NCBI GenBank assembly: GCA_963716115.1
Contig: CAVQSZ010000014.1
Span: 1-64,000 of the forward strand
DNA length: 64,000 nucleotides
Direction of reading: 5' to 3'
Origin: AP-15 sp963716115
Lineage (GTDB): Bacteria > Pseudomonadota > Alphaproteobacteria > ATCC43930 > CGMCC-115725
A program made the translations under genes and the position numbers. The notes below the pieces were generated by a model. It saw only the letters and a list, made by a program, of their open reading frames with translations. It made no database searches and was not told the origin of the DNA. This document shows, one piece after another, positions 43,421 to 52,808 of this stretch. Within the stretch, counting starts at the first letter, position 1, and every line of letters begins with the position of its first letter.

Positions 43421-45615
43421 CGGAGCGGGCGACGGCCTCGCCGGTCAAAGTGTGGCCCGGCCGCCCCTATCCGCTGGGCGCGACATGGGACGGCGAAGGG
43501 GTCAACTTCGCGATCTTTTCGGCGCATGCCGAAAAGGTCGAGCTGTGCCTCTTCGACCGCTCGGGGGCGAGGGAAGAGGCGCGGATCGTGCTGCCGGAAT
43601 ACACCGACGAGGTCTGGCACGCCTATCTCCCCGACGCCCGGCCGAACCTGCTCTACGGCTACCGCGTATACGGGCCGTTCGATCCGGCGAACGGGCATCG
43701 CTTCAATCCGAACAAGCTGTTGATCGACCCCTACGCAAAGTCGTTGAGCGGCAGGGTGCGCTGGTCCGACGCGCTGTTCGGCTATCGCATCGGCAGCCCG
43801 CGCGAGGATTTGTCGCTCGACCGGCGCGACAACGCGCGCCAGATGCCGAAATGCCGGGTCGTCGAAAGCGCCTTCACCTGGGGCGAGGACCGCCGCCCGC
43901 AAACCCCTTGGGAAGAGTCGATCATTCTCGAGCTCAATGTCCGCGGCGCGACGATGCGGCATCCCGAGGTCGATCCGGCCTACCGCGGCGCCTTCACCGG
44001 CCTCGCCTCGCCGGCGATGATCGACTATCTGGTCGAGCTCGGGGTCACCGCGGTCGAGCTGCTGCCGGTGCACGCGGCCGTCGACGACCGCCATCTGGTC
44101 GAGCGCGGGCTTTCCAACTATTGGGGCTACAACACGATCGCCTTTTTCGCGCCCGACCCGCGGCTCTTGGCGACCAGCTCGATCGCCAGCTTCAAGACCC
44201 TGGTCAAGCGGCTGCACGATGTCGGGATCGAGGTGATTTTGGATGTCGTCTACAACCACAGCGGCGAAGGCAGCCACCTCGGCCCGACCTTGTCGCTGCG
44301 CGGCATCGACAACGCCTCGTATTATCGGCTCGATGCCGATCGGCGCTATTACCGCGATGTCACCGGCACCGGCAACACGCTGAACCTCGAGCACCCGCGG
44401 GTGCTGCAGCTGGTCATGGATTCGCTGCGATACTGGGCGTTGGAGATGCATGTCGACGGGTTCCGCTTCGACCTCTGCGCCGCTCTGGGCCGCGAGAACG
44501 GCGACTATTCGCAGAGCAGCGCGTTTTTCGACGCGATCCGCCAGGATCCGGCGATGGCCGGGCTGAAGCTGATCGCCGAGCCCTGGGATCTCGGCCCCTA
44601 CGGTTATCAGCTCGGCAATTTCCCCCCCGGCTGGGCCGAGTGGAACGCGAAGTATCGCGACAGCGTCAGGCGTTTTTGGCGCGGCGATCAGGGGTTTGTC
44701 GACGATCTGGCCTCGCGCATGGCGGGTTCGTCCGACATCTTCGGCTACCGCGGCCGGCGGCCGTGGGCCAGCATCAACTTCATCACCGCCCATGACGGGT
44801 TCACCTTGCAGGATCTGGTCAGCTACGAGAGCAAGCGCAACGAAGCCAACGGCGAGGACAATCGCGACGGCGCCGACGACAATTTCAGCGCCAATTACGG
44901 GGTCGAGGGGCCGTCCGACGATCCCGCGATCAAAGGATTGCGCGACCGCCAGAAGCGCAACCTGCTGGCGACCTTGCTGTTGTCGCTGGGCGTGCCGATG
45001 CTGCTGGCCGGCGACGAGATCGGGCGCAGCCAGCGCGGCAACAACAACGCCTACAGCCAGGACAACGAGGTTTCCTGGACCGATTGGGAAAACATCAGGC
45101 CGGCCGACCGCGATCTGCGCCGCTTCGTTCGCTATCTGATCCAGCTGCGCCGCCGCCACCGCGTGTTCTCCCGTCCGCGCTTTCTGCGCGGCGAGATGCT
45201 TTCCGAGGCCGGCGTCAAGGACATCACCTGGGTGACGCCGTCCGGCAAGGAGGCCACCGACGAGGATTGGGGCAATGCCTTCGCCTTGTCGCTCGGCTAT
45301 GTGCTGAGCGGCGCGGCCGGCGAATTCTACACGCCGGGCGGGCAGCGCGACATCGACGAAAGCTTTCTCGTAATGGCGAGCGCCTACCATGAAGACCTCG
45401 ATTTTCATGTTCCCGTGCTCGCCGCGGCGATGTCGTGGCAGCCGCTGGTCGACACCGCGGAGCCGACCGGGCTCGTCGCCGACGGCAGGCTGTACGCGCC
45501 CGGCGAGGTTTATCGTTTGCGCGGGCGTTCCTTCGCGCTGCTGATCAACCGCGCGCGGCGGCCCGAATCGCGGACCGACGGCGAACCGGCGGAAGACGGC
45601 CCGACGCCGGCGTGA
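43417..45615 (+). CDS. glgX: Glycogen debranching enzyme GlgX
   Basis: 732 residues, GH13_11. The N-terminal CBM48 has YPLGATWDGEGVNFAIFSAH. The barrel motifs are VILDVVYNHSGEGSHLGPTL, DGFRFDLCAALGRE (nucleophile Asp), KLIAEPWDLGPYGYQLGNFP (acid Glu) and NFITAHDGFTLQDLVSYESK. It hydrolyses alpha-1,6 branches of limit dextrins. The TTG start at 43417 overlaps the glgB stop (TTGA), so both enzymes are likely made from one message. glgA, glgC and glgP are absent here. Confidence 0.92.
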   Translation: MTERATASPVKVWPGRPYPLGATWDGEGVNFAIFSAHAEKVELCLFDRSGAREEARIVLPEYTDEVWHAYLPDARPNLLYGYRVYGPFDPANGHRFNPNKLLIDPYAKSLSGRVRWSDALFGYRIGSPREDLSLDRRDNARQMPKCRVVESAFTWGEDRRPQTPWEESIILELNVRGATMRHPEVDPAYRGAFTGLASPAMIDYLVELGVTAVELLPVHAAVDDRHLVERGLSNYWGYNTIAFFAPDPRLLATSSIASFKTLVKRLHDVGIEVILDVVYNHSGEGSHLGPTLSLRGIDNASYYRLDADRRYYRDVTGTGNTLNLEHPRVLQLVMDSLRYWALEMHVDGFRFDLCAALGRENGDYSQSSAFFDAIRQDPAMAGLKLIAEPWDLGPYGYQLGNFPPGWAEWNAKYRDSVRRFWRGDQGFVDDLASRMAGSSDIFGYRGRRPWASINFITAHDGFTLQDLVSYESKRNEANGEDNRDGADDNFSANYGVEGPSDDPAIKGLRDRQKRNLLATLLLSLGVPMLLAGDEIGRSQRGNNNAYSQDNEVSWTDWENIRPADRDLRRFVRYLIQLRRRHRVFSRPRFLRGEMLSEAGVKDITWVTPSGKEATDEDWGNAFALSLGYVLSGAAGEFYTPGGQRDIDESFLVMASAYHEDLDFHVPVLAAAMSWQPLVDTAEPTGLVADGRLYAPGEVYRLRGRSFALLINRARRPESRTDGEPAEDGPTPA

Positions 45616-45715
45616 GCCGCCCGTCGCGGCCGCGCTCGGCAGCGTGCTGCCGGTCGGCGGATTATGGTTTAGGATGGGGCGGAAGCCCGCGCCGCCCAGG
45701 ACAGGAGAAAACCCG

Positions 45716-46462
45716 ATGCTCGACCTCTATTTTTGGCCCACCGGAAACGGCAAGAAGATCGTCATCCTGCTCGAGGAATTGGGGCTCCCCTACACGATCA
45801 AGCCGATCAACATCGGCCGCGGCGACCAGCTCACTCCCGAATTTCTGAAGATTTCTCCCAATGGCCGGATGCCGGCAATCGTCGACCACGAGCCGATGGG
45901 GGGCGGCGACCCGCTGTCGATCTTCGAGTCCGGGGCGATCATGACCTACCTGGCCGAGAAGACCGGGCGGTTCTGCCCGTCCGAGCCGCGCGGAAGATAC
46001 GACGTCGCCCAGTGGGTCAGCTGGCAGCTGGCCAATCAGGGCCCCAAGCTGGGCGAGCAAGGCCATTTCCGCCGTGCGCTCGACGGCGGCGCCAACAGCG
46101 ACCTGTCCTACGCCATTCGCCGCTTCGACAACGAGGCGCATCGAATCTACGGCGTGATGAACCTCGGCTTGTTCAACAAGCGTTATCTCGCGGCCGGCGA
46201 ATACACGATCGCCGACATGATCTGCTACCCCTGGGCCTCGAGCTGGGCGACCCGGAAGATCGCGATCGACGAATTTCCGAACGTAAAGCGCTGGCTGGAA
46301 GAAATCGGCGAGCGGCCGGCCGTAAAAAAGGCGATGGCGATGGGGCCGGAGTTCCGCGAGGATCCGGCGTCGATCAGCGCCGAGGAGCAGGCGCGCCGCA
46401 GAAAGCTGGTGGCGGACCAGCGGGCGCAGCCGGTCCCCGCCGAATGGCTTCAGGTCGCCTAG
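45716..46462 (+). CDS. Glutathione S-transferase family protein
   Basis: 248 residues. The thioredoxin-like N-terminal domain has LDLYFWPTGNGKKIVILLEE, the cis-Pro segment NGRMPAIVDHE and the glutathione-binding IFESGAIMTYLAEKTGRF. The C-terminal helical domain has LAAGEYTIADMICYPWASSW with the N-capping T-I-A-D. This is the YghU/YfcG-like Nu type, which shows disulfide-bond reductase activity in known members. An RBS (AGGAGA) lies before the ATG at 45716. Confidence 0.88.
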   Translation: MLDLYFWPTGNGKKIVILLEELGLPYTIKPINIGRGDQLTPEFLKISPNGRMPAIVDHEPMGGGDPLSIFESGAIMTYLAEKTGRFCPSEPRGRYDVAQWVSWQLANQGPKLGEQGHFRRALDGGANSDLSYAIRRFDNEAHRIYGVMNLGLFNKRYLAAGEYTIADMICYPWASSWATRKIAIDEFPNVKRWLEEIGERPAVKKAMAMGPEFREDPASISAEEQARRRKLVADQRAQPVPAEWLQVA

Positions 46463-46472
46463 GCCGGCGCTG

Positions 46473-47537
46473 ATGCCCGCGCCATACCAAGCGCACCGCG
46501 CGCAGCTCAAGGCCATCCTGTCGGCCTGGGGCATGCCGGAAGAGAACGCCGAGGCGACGGCCGAGATCCTGTCCTGGGCGGATTTGCACGGCGTCGACAG
46601 CCACGGGATATCGATGCTGCCGGGCTACGACCGGCTGCGCCGCGCCGGCCGCGCCAACATGGCGGCGCGGCCGCGCATCGTCCGCGAGACGCCGGTTTCG
46701 GCGCTCATTGACGGCGACGGCGGGCTCGGGCACGCGCCGGCGCGGTTCGCGATGCAGGCGGCGATCGACAAGGCCAGGCAATCGGGCATGGCGATCGCGG
46801 CGGTGCGCAACTCGGCCCATTTCGGCGCCACCGGCTACTACACCTTGATGGCGGCGACGGAGGGGCTGATCGGCATGGCGTGCACCAGCGCGTCGAGCAT
46901 CCAGGTGGCGCCGACCTTCGGCAAGGAGGCGAAGCTCGGCACCGACCCCTGGTCCTTCGCCGCGCCCGGCGCGGACGGGCGGCCGTTCCTGCTCGACATG
47001 GCGACGACGACGGTGGCCGCCGGGCGGATCCGCAACAAGGCGAACGAGGGGCTGCCCTGCCCGCCCGGCTGGGTGCTCGACAAGGACGGGCAGCCCAGCA
47101 CCGACCCGATGGCGGCGCGCGAGAAAGGCGGCTTCCTGACCTCGCTCGGCGGCTCGCCCGACAATTCCAGCTACAAGGGCTACGGGCTCGCCGTCATGGT
47201 GAACATCCTCGGCTCGTGCCTGTCGGGCGCGACCCTGATCACCGACCCGATGCACACGAAAAAGCCGCAGGGCAACGACATCGGCCATTGCTTCATCGCG
47301 ATCGACCCGGGCCTGTTCCGCGAGCCCGGCGAATTCGCCGCCGACGTGACGCGGCTGTGCGACGATCTGCGGGCGACAACGCCGGTCGATCAGGCCCGGC
47401 CGGTCATGGTGGCCGGCGACCCGCAATGGCGCTACGCGGCCGAGCGGATGCGCGACGGGATCCCGGTCGGCGCGGGCCTGCTGGGCCAGGTGCGCCAGAT
47501 CGCGCAGGCTTGCGCTGCCCCCTGGCTCTTGGACTGA
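46473..47537 (+). CDS. Ldh2/MDH2 family oxidoreductase (malate/L-lactate/ureidoglycolate dehydrogenase type)
   Basis: 354 residues of the non-Rossmann YlbC/Ldh2 NAD(P)H-dependent fold. Seen: EILSWADLHGVDSHGISMLP (the H-G-V-D-S-H-G signature), IAAVRNSAHFGATGYYTLMA (N-S-x-H-F-G), LGTDPWSFAAPGADG and KGYGLAVMVNILGSCLSGAT. Members interconvert 2-oxo and 2-hydroxy acids, or act on ureidoglycolate. It lies 10 bases after the GST gene, so a joint transcript is likely. The substrate is unknown. Confidence 0.87.
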   Translation: MPAPYQAHRAQLKAILSAWGMPEENAEATAEILSWADLHGVDSHGISMLPGYDRLRRAGRANMAARPRIVRETPVSALIDGDGGLGHAPARFAMQAAIDKARQSGMAIAAVRNSAHFGATGYYTLMAATEGLIGMACTSASSIQVAPTFGKEAKLGTDPWSFAAPGADGRPFLLDMATTTVAAGRIRNKANEGLPCPPGWVLDKDGQPSTDPMAAREKGGFLTSLGGSPDNSSYKGYGLAVMVNILGSCLSGATLITDPMHTKKPQGNDIGHCFIAIDPGLFREPGEFAADVTRLCDDLRATTPVDQARPVMVAGDPQWRYAAERMRDGIPVGAGLLGQVRQIAQACAAPWLLD

Positions 47538-47543
47538 GCGCCG

Positions 47544-48629
47544 TCAGGCTTGTGCCGTCAGCCGGTACACCCGCGCCGCGGTCCCGCTGTAGAGCGCTTT
47601 CTTTTCGCCGGCCGACGCGCCGGCGGTAATGCGCTTGAAGGCGTTCCACAGCTCGGTGTAGCCGCCTGACTGCTTATCCGGCGGGAAGTTGCTCTCGAAC
47701 ATAGAGCGCTCGGGGCCGAAGGCCTCGATGCACGGCTCGATATACATGCGCCAGGCGGCGGCCAGCTCCTCCGAGGACGGCGGCAGGTCGCGCTCGTGAA
47801 AGTCGAAGCCGAACGAGGTCATGCCGACGCCGCCCAATTTGACGTTGACGTTCGGGCATTTGGCGAGCTCGGCGATGTCCTTCTTCCAGCCGGCGAGGAT
47901 TTCCTGCCGGCGGCCCGAATAGGGGCCGACGCCGAGCACGCCGCCGACATGGTTGAGGATGATCGTGGTGTCCGGGAAGGCGCGGGCGAGGTCGATCGCG
48001 TCCGGCAATTGCGGATGATACTGCCAGGATTCAAAGCTGAGGCCCAAGGGCGCGAGCTGGGCGAAGCCCTCGCGGAACTTGGAGTCGCGCACCAGATGCG
48101 GCGGCACGGTTCGGGTGGCGAATTTCTGCACCGCCTCGTGCTCGTCCCACGAGACGCCGTGGCGGATGCCGCGGAACCGCCCGCCGGAGACCGCAATCTC
48201 CGCCTCCAGCACCTCGCGCACCCGCGCGCCGAGGGTCAGATCGGCGTGGCCGACGATCGCCTCGGCGACACGGCACGGGCCGTAGCCGCCGGACGCGCTC
48301 ATCGCCGAAATGCCGTTGACGAACTCGACCTCGCCCACCGGCGCCGTCTCGACCGGGCCATCCTTGCGGTACATCGAGCGGCATTCGAGAAAGACGGTGG
48401 CGACGATGTTGTGGCCTTTAGCCGAAGAGCTTGTGCCGATGTCCTCCAGCAGCTCGGGCAGCAGGTAACGGCCGCGCTGCGGCGTGTCCCAGAAATGATG
48501 GTGCGGATCGATGATCGGCAGCTCCGGCTCGAGCGCCGCCTCGGGCGGCCGCTTCGCCAGCCATGCGCTCAGCGCGGCGTCGTCGCGCCAGGCGAGACCG
48601 CGGTATTCGCCCTTCGCATCCCCGGTCAT
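47544..48629 (-). CDS. Amidohydrolase family protein (TIM-barrel, amidohydro-rel type)
   Basis: 361 residues. It has the N-terminal metal motif PIIDPHHHFWDTPQRGRYLL (H-x-H), the central His region FRGIRHGVSWDEHEAVQKFA, IILNHVGGVLGVGPYSG (the H-V-G-G motif), and SMFESNFPPDKQSGGYTELW holding the C-terminal acidic ligand region. This is the lactonase / 2-pyrone-4,6-dicarboxylate hydrolase-like group. It starts at the ATG at 48629 after a purine-rich stretch. It converges on the Ldh2-type gene, 6 bases apart. Confidence 0.85.
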   Translation of the reverse strand: MTGDAKGEYRGLAWRDDAALSAWLAKRPPEAALEPELPIIDPHHHFWDTPQRGRYLLPELLEDIGTSSSAKGHNIVATVFLECRSMYRKDGPVETAPVGEVEFVNGISAMSASGGYGPCRVAEAIVGHADLTLGARVREVLEAEIAVSGGRFRGIRHGVSWDEHEAVQKFATRTVPPHLVRDSKFREGFAQLAPLGLSFESWQYHPQLPDAIDLARAFPDTTIILNHVGGVLGVGPYSGRRQEILAGWKKDIAELAKCPNVNVKLGGVGMTSFGFDFHERDLPPSSEELAAAWRMYIEPCIEAFGPERSMFESNFPPDKQSGGYTELWNAFKRITAGASAGEKKALYSGTAARVYRLTAQA

Positions 48630-48742
48630 GTCGTCCTCCGAGCCCCGGTTGCAGACCCCGTGCAGCGCCGCACGGGCTCGCTCAGCGTGATCGTGTTGCC
48701 CCGGCTTGGTCAAGGCGTCTGCCGCGCGCCGGCCTCGCTGCC

Positions 48743-50371
48743 TCAACGCGACAGGAACGAGCGCGGGCGGCCGACCAGCGGCAACAGCATCAGGCCGAAG
48801 ACAAACAGGCAGCCGATCAGCAGCAACAGGTCGTTATAGGTCAGCACCAGCGCCTCGCGCTGCACCACCTTGGCGAGCGTCTTGATGGCGGCGTGGCCCG
48901 GATCGCCGGGAATCAGCGATTCGAGACGGCCGACCTGCAAATCGAGGTAGTGTTGCACCGCAGCGCGGGCCGGATTGATGTCCTCGATCAGCCGGTTCCA
49001 GTGAAAGTGCAGCCGCGCGTTCATCACCGTCACGATCGTGGCGAGGCCGATCGCGCCGCCGAGATCGCGGGTCAGGTTGTAGAGGCCGGCGGCGTTCGTC
49101 ATTCTGTCCTGCGGCAAGGCGCCGAGCGCGATCATGTTGGCCGGGAGATAGCAGCAAATGAGCCCCAGGCCGCGGACCAGCTGCGGGAGGAACAGCTCCC
49201 AAAAGCCCGTCTGATTGGTCAAGGTCGCGGTCAGATACATCGACAAGGCAAACAGGACAAAGCCGATCGCCAGCATCACGCGCAGATCGAGCCAGCGGGC
49301 GATGTAAGTGCTGAGCGGCGACATCGCCATCGTGACCAGACCGGTCACGATGACCGTCAAGCCGATCTGAAATGCGTTGTAGCCGCGCACCTGAGCCAAA
49401 AACAGCGGCACCAGATAGGTCGTGCCGTACATGCCGACGCCGACCACGAAGGTGAAAAACGAGCCGAACGCGAAATTGCGATAGCGGTAGGTGCGAAGAT
49501 CGACGATCGGCTGGCGGTAGGTCAGCACCCGCCAGAAAAACAAGCCCCCACCGACCGTCGAGACAACCACCGCCGCGCGGATCGTGTGGTCGTCGAGCCA
49601 ATCCAGGCGGGGGCCTTCCTGGAGCGCATATTGCAGGCAGCCGAGAAAGGTCGCCATCAGCAGCATGCCTGTGATGTCGAAATCGCGCAGGAGGGAAAAA
49701 TCGGGCTTGTTGATGTCGATGGTCAGCCACACCACGGTGGCGACCAGAAGGCCGGGCACGATGTTGACCAGAAACAGCCAATGCCAGGAAAACGTGTCGG
49801 TCAGAAATCCGCCGAGGGTCGGGCCCAAGGTCGACGACAGGCTCAGAATGACCGAGATGATCGCGATCAGGCTCGCCAGCTGCTGGCCGCGGAACTTGGC
49901 GTAGATGACCGGCCACACGGTCGGCGTCATGGCGCCGCCGCAAAACCCCTGCATCGCCCGATAGGCGATCATCTGGCCGAGGCTGGTGGCGGTGGCGCAC
50001 AGCACGCTGGTGGCGGTGAAGCCGAGCGTCGCGCCGACAAACAGCACGCGTGTGGACAACAGCCGGGACATGGTCCCGGACATCGGCACCATGACCACGT
50101 CGGCGATCAGATACGCGGTCTGCACCCAGGCGATCTCGTCGGCGCTGGCGGAGAGACCGCCCTGGATCTGGGTCAGCGAGCTGGTGACGATCTGCACGTC
50201 CATGATCGCCATGAACAGGCCGATGCCCATCGCCAGGACGCCGAGCCAGTCGCGCAGGCCGGGCTCCGCTCCTGCCGCGCGTGCCGGCGGTCGGGCGCCT
50301 GCGGCCGGCTCGCGGGCCGCCACCCGCGGCCGGACGAGCGGGCCGCGCCGGAGCTTTTCGGCGAGCGTCAT
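48743..50371 (-). CDS. MFS drug/export transporter, DHA2 (EmrB-like) family
   Basis: 542 residues with about 14 predicted membrane helices. Seen: MGIGLFMAIMDVQIVTSSLT in TM1 (the D-x-x-I-V motif of DHA2), EIAWVQTAYLIADVVMVPMS (the W-V-x-x-A-Y-L segment) and the export motif C, SLSSTLGPTLGGFLTD. A Pro/Arg-rich cytoplasmic N-terminus of about 40 residues comes first. It would export drugs or toxic metabolites by proton antiport. No EmrA-type adaptor is adjacent. Confidence 0.9.
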   Translation of the reverse strand: MTLAEKLRRGPLVRPRVAAREPAAGARPPARAAGAEPGLRDWLGVLAMGIGLFMAIMDVQIVTSSLTQIQGGLSASADEIAWVQTAYLIADVVMVPMSGTMSRLLSTRVLFVGATLGFTATSVLCATATSLGQMIAYRAMQGFCGGAMTPTVWPVIYAKFRGQQLASLIAIISVILSLSSTLGPTLGGFLTDTFSWHWLFLVNIVPGLLVATVVWLTIDINKPDFSLLRDFDITGMLLMATFLGCLQYALQEGPRLDWLDDHTIRAAVVVSTVGGGLFFWRVLTYRQPIVDLRTYRYRNFAFGSFFTFVVGVGMYGTTYLVPLFLAQVRGYNAFQIGLTVIVTGLVTMAMSPLSTYIARWLDLRVMLAIGFVLFALSMYLTATLTNQTGFWELFLPQLVRGLGLICCYLPANMIALGALPQDRMTNAAGLYNLTRDLGGAIGLATIVTVMNARLHFHWNRLIEDINPARAAVQHYLDLQVGRLESLIPGDPGHAAIKTLAKVVQREALVLTYNDLLLLIGCLFVFGLMLLPLVGRPRSFLSR

Positions 50372-50391
50372 GCCTTGGCCCTAGCGGCAGG

Positions 50392-51286
50392 TCAGGCCCG
50401 CGGCTTGCGTTCGGCGATCCAGGATTTCACCTGGTCGTAGTAGTTGGCGAGATAGTACTCGGCGATGTCGTCGGCGGTGGTGGCCCACACACCCTCATGT
50501 CCGAGGATGTAGCGCGAGCGCCTCGTCGAGATGCTTGGCCGCGTTCGGCCGGCCGATATTGTGCGGGTGCAGCGACAGGCACATCACGCGCCCGTTCTCG
50601 GCGCCCTCGCGGTAGAGCGTGTCGAACTGATCCTTGATCATCTGCTGGAAATGATCCGCCTCGCGGTTCCAGGCGAGCATGCCGGCGTCGTTGGTCTGGC
50701 CGGTATAGGGGACGAAGATGAATTTCTGGCCGCCGCGGACATTGATCGGCCAGGGCTGGTCGTCGATGATCCAGGAGGTGTGGTAGAGGCAGCCGGCCTC
50801 GGCCATCAGATCATCGGTGCGCACCGTGTACCCCGCGCCGCCGCCGAGCCGGCCTTTCAGGCGCTTGCCGGTCATCTCCTGCAAATGGTCGATGAAGTCC
50901 CGCCAATAGGCGCGCTCCTCTTCCTCGGAGAGGTCGTAGATCGGCCGGCTGTTGTAGAGGCCATGCGCCATGTAGTCCCAATCGGCGGCGATCATGGCGT
51001 CCTTGATCTCGGGGAAATGGTCGAGAAGCTCGAGGTTCAGGCAGCAGCAGGCGCGCAGCTTGTGCCTGTTGAGCACATCGAGCATGCGCCAGAAGCCGAC
51101 CCGGTTGCCGTAATCCATGCGCGAATAGTGCGGGATGTCGGGCTGGGTCGGCCGGTTCTCCGGCAGGTACTCGAAGAACTCCATGTTCGGCGCGACCCAG
51201 AACGCGACCCGCGCATCGTTGGGCCATTTGATGATCGGGCGGTCGTTGATCGGAGCGTAGTCGAAGCGACCGGGCGGGAGGGTCAT
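50392..51286 (-). CDS. Polysaccharide deacetylase (NodB fold) family protein (frameshift near 3' end)
   Basis: About 298 codons. The start MTLPPGRFDYAPINDRPIIK leads to HYSRMDYGNRVGFWRMLDVL, AADWDYMAHGLYNSRPIYDL and a C-terminal LSLHPHNIGRPNAAKHLDEA. The type is close to PuuE-like/peptidoglycan deacetylase relatives that act on small ureido or acyl amides. An indel near 50503 moves the last 35 residues to another frame, where they read RYILGHEGVWATTADDIAEY and end at 50392. A paralogue lies directly upstream on the same strand. Confidence 0.84.
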
Positions 51287-51320
51287 CGTGCAGTCTCCTT
51301 CTAACGTCCGATACGGCGGC

Positions 51321-51413
51321 ACCCCCACCCTAACCCTCCCCCGCCTGCGGGGGAGGGGACAACGCGGCGGTGTTCTCCCTCCCCCGCAGGCGGGGGAGGG
51401 TCGGGGTGGGGGC
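51321..51413. repeat. GC-rich interspersed inverted repeat
   Basis: The arms CCCCCACCCTAACCCTCCCC and GGGGGAGGGTCGGGGTGGGG enclose further CCCGCCTGCGGGG palindromes. It is the same family as the element at 20864-20947 and lies between the two deacetylase paralogues. Confidence 0.75.
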
Positions 51414-51443
51414 TGCCTGCCCCGAGTGACGGGCGCGCGAGCA

Positions 51444-52374
51444 TCAGCCCGTTTGCGCCTTGAACCAGTCGATGATCTCGCGGCCGGTGGCTTTCCAGAC
51501 ACCCTGGCGGGCGCAGATGTGGCCCAGCACCTCGTCGAGATGCCGGATGCGCCAGGGCTGGCCGATGATCCACGGGTGCAGGTGCAAGACCATCAGCCGC
51601 CCGGTCGTCGCGCCGTCGGCATAGAGCCCGTCGAACCATTCGCGCCACAACAGGTTGACCTCGTTGATCGTGCGCCTTCCGTGCAGGTGGATGTAGTTGT
51701 CGTCGAGATAGGCGTTGACGCCGAGCGAGTAGAGCTCGCCCGCCTTCGGCGTCATCCGGTAGGGCTGCTCGTCATTGCCCCAGTCGCAGACATAGCGGAT
51801 GCCCTCGGCGGCGAGCAGGTTCGGGGTGTTCGGCGTCTCCTGGAAATCGGGGCCGGACCAGCCGACCGGGCGCACGCCGGTCGCCCGCTCGACCGCCGCG
51901 ATCGAGGCGCGGATATAGTCGCGCTCCTCCGCCTCGGACATGCCGATATGGATGATCTGCCGGCGCGAGAGGCCGTGCGCGATGAACTCGGCGCCGCGTC
52001 TTCCTGCCCTCCTCGACGAGTGTGGGATAATGGTCGGCGACCGCCTTGTCGAGCGCCAGGGTCGGGGTGACGCCGTATTTGTCGAGCACATCGAGAACGC
52101 GGAATATCCCGACCCGGTTGCCGTATTCGTGGTTGCCCCAGCCGCCGATATCGGGGAATTGCGGCTGGTTCCCGCTCCACAGCCCTTCGGGGCCGCCCAT
52201 CGGGCTCACCGCCACCGGCGTCCCGTCCGGCGCCTGCCAATCCCAATGCTCGAGGTTGACGATGACCGCGAGCGCCACCCGCGCATTGTCCGGCCAGCGC
52301 AGAACCGGGCGGGCGACGATCGGCGACCAGGGATAGAAGTCCTGGTCCATGCCGTAGGCGCGCTTTGCGGGCAT
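51444..52374 (-). CDS. Polysaccharide deacetylase (NodB fold) family protein (frameshifted)
   Basis: About 310 codons. It contains RPVLRWPDNARVALAVIVNL, WGNHEYGNRVGIFRVLDVLD, GAEFIAHGLSRRQIIHIGMS, GWSGPDFQETPNTPNLLAAE and VLHLHPWIIGQPWRIRHLDE. The order of motifs matches the neighbour at 50392, so the pair arose by duplication and divergence. One indel near 52005 joins two frames. The GWSGP segment is typical of the allantoinase-like PuuE branch. Likely a metal-dependent amide hydrolase; the substrate is unknown. Confidence 0.84.
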
Positions 52375-52387
52375 CTCTCGCTCCGGC

Positions 52388-52774
52388 TCAGCCGAGATCG
52401 CCGATCGCGCAGTCGAGCGAGGGTTGGCGGAAGCCGGTCACGATCCAGCCGTTGCGCTGCGGGTCCCAGGCCGAGATGAAGGTGTAGAGACAGTCGGTCA
52501 CAGTCTGGTCGCCGCCGACAAACTGGGTCTGCTCGACCCGACGCCCCTTCTTGTCCTTCGTCGTCGTCGTCACGGCCGAGGCCGGGGTCGTGTCGACGGA
52601 GATCTTGCGCCACTGGAACGCCCGCGTCCCGCCGCCCAGATCGACCTCGTTCGCCGCGGGACCATAGGCCAGCACCACGGCGCGGATATCCTGGCCGACA
52701 TAGCCCCGCATCGTATCGGCCGCGCACCCGGCAAGCAGAGCCGCGACGGCGCAGACCACGAGAACGACCTTCAT
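52388..52774 (-). CDS. Small hypothetical lipoprotein
   Basis: 128 residues. The lipobox is visible: MKVVLVVCAVAALLAGCAAD, with the modified Cys at residue 17. The mature part includes GYVGQDIRAVVLAYGPAANE and FQWRKISVDTTPASAV, resembling small SmpA/OmlA-like fold lipoproteins with a D-x-R-x-V-x-x-x-G-x-P start. No function is assigned. It lies 13 bases upstream of the deacetylase gene on the same strand. Confidence 0.72.
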   Translation of the reverse strand: MKVVLVVCAVAALLAGCAADTMRGYVGQDIRAVVLAYGPAANEVDLGGGTRAFQWRKISVDTTPASAVTTTTKDKKGRRVEQTQFVGGDQTVTDCLYTFISAWDPQRNGWIVTGFRQPSLDCAIGDLG

Positions 52775-52808
52775 CCTGCCACCTCCGGGCTCTTCATGCT
52801 GCCGGCCC

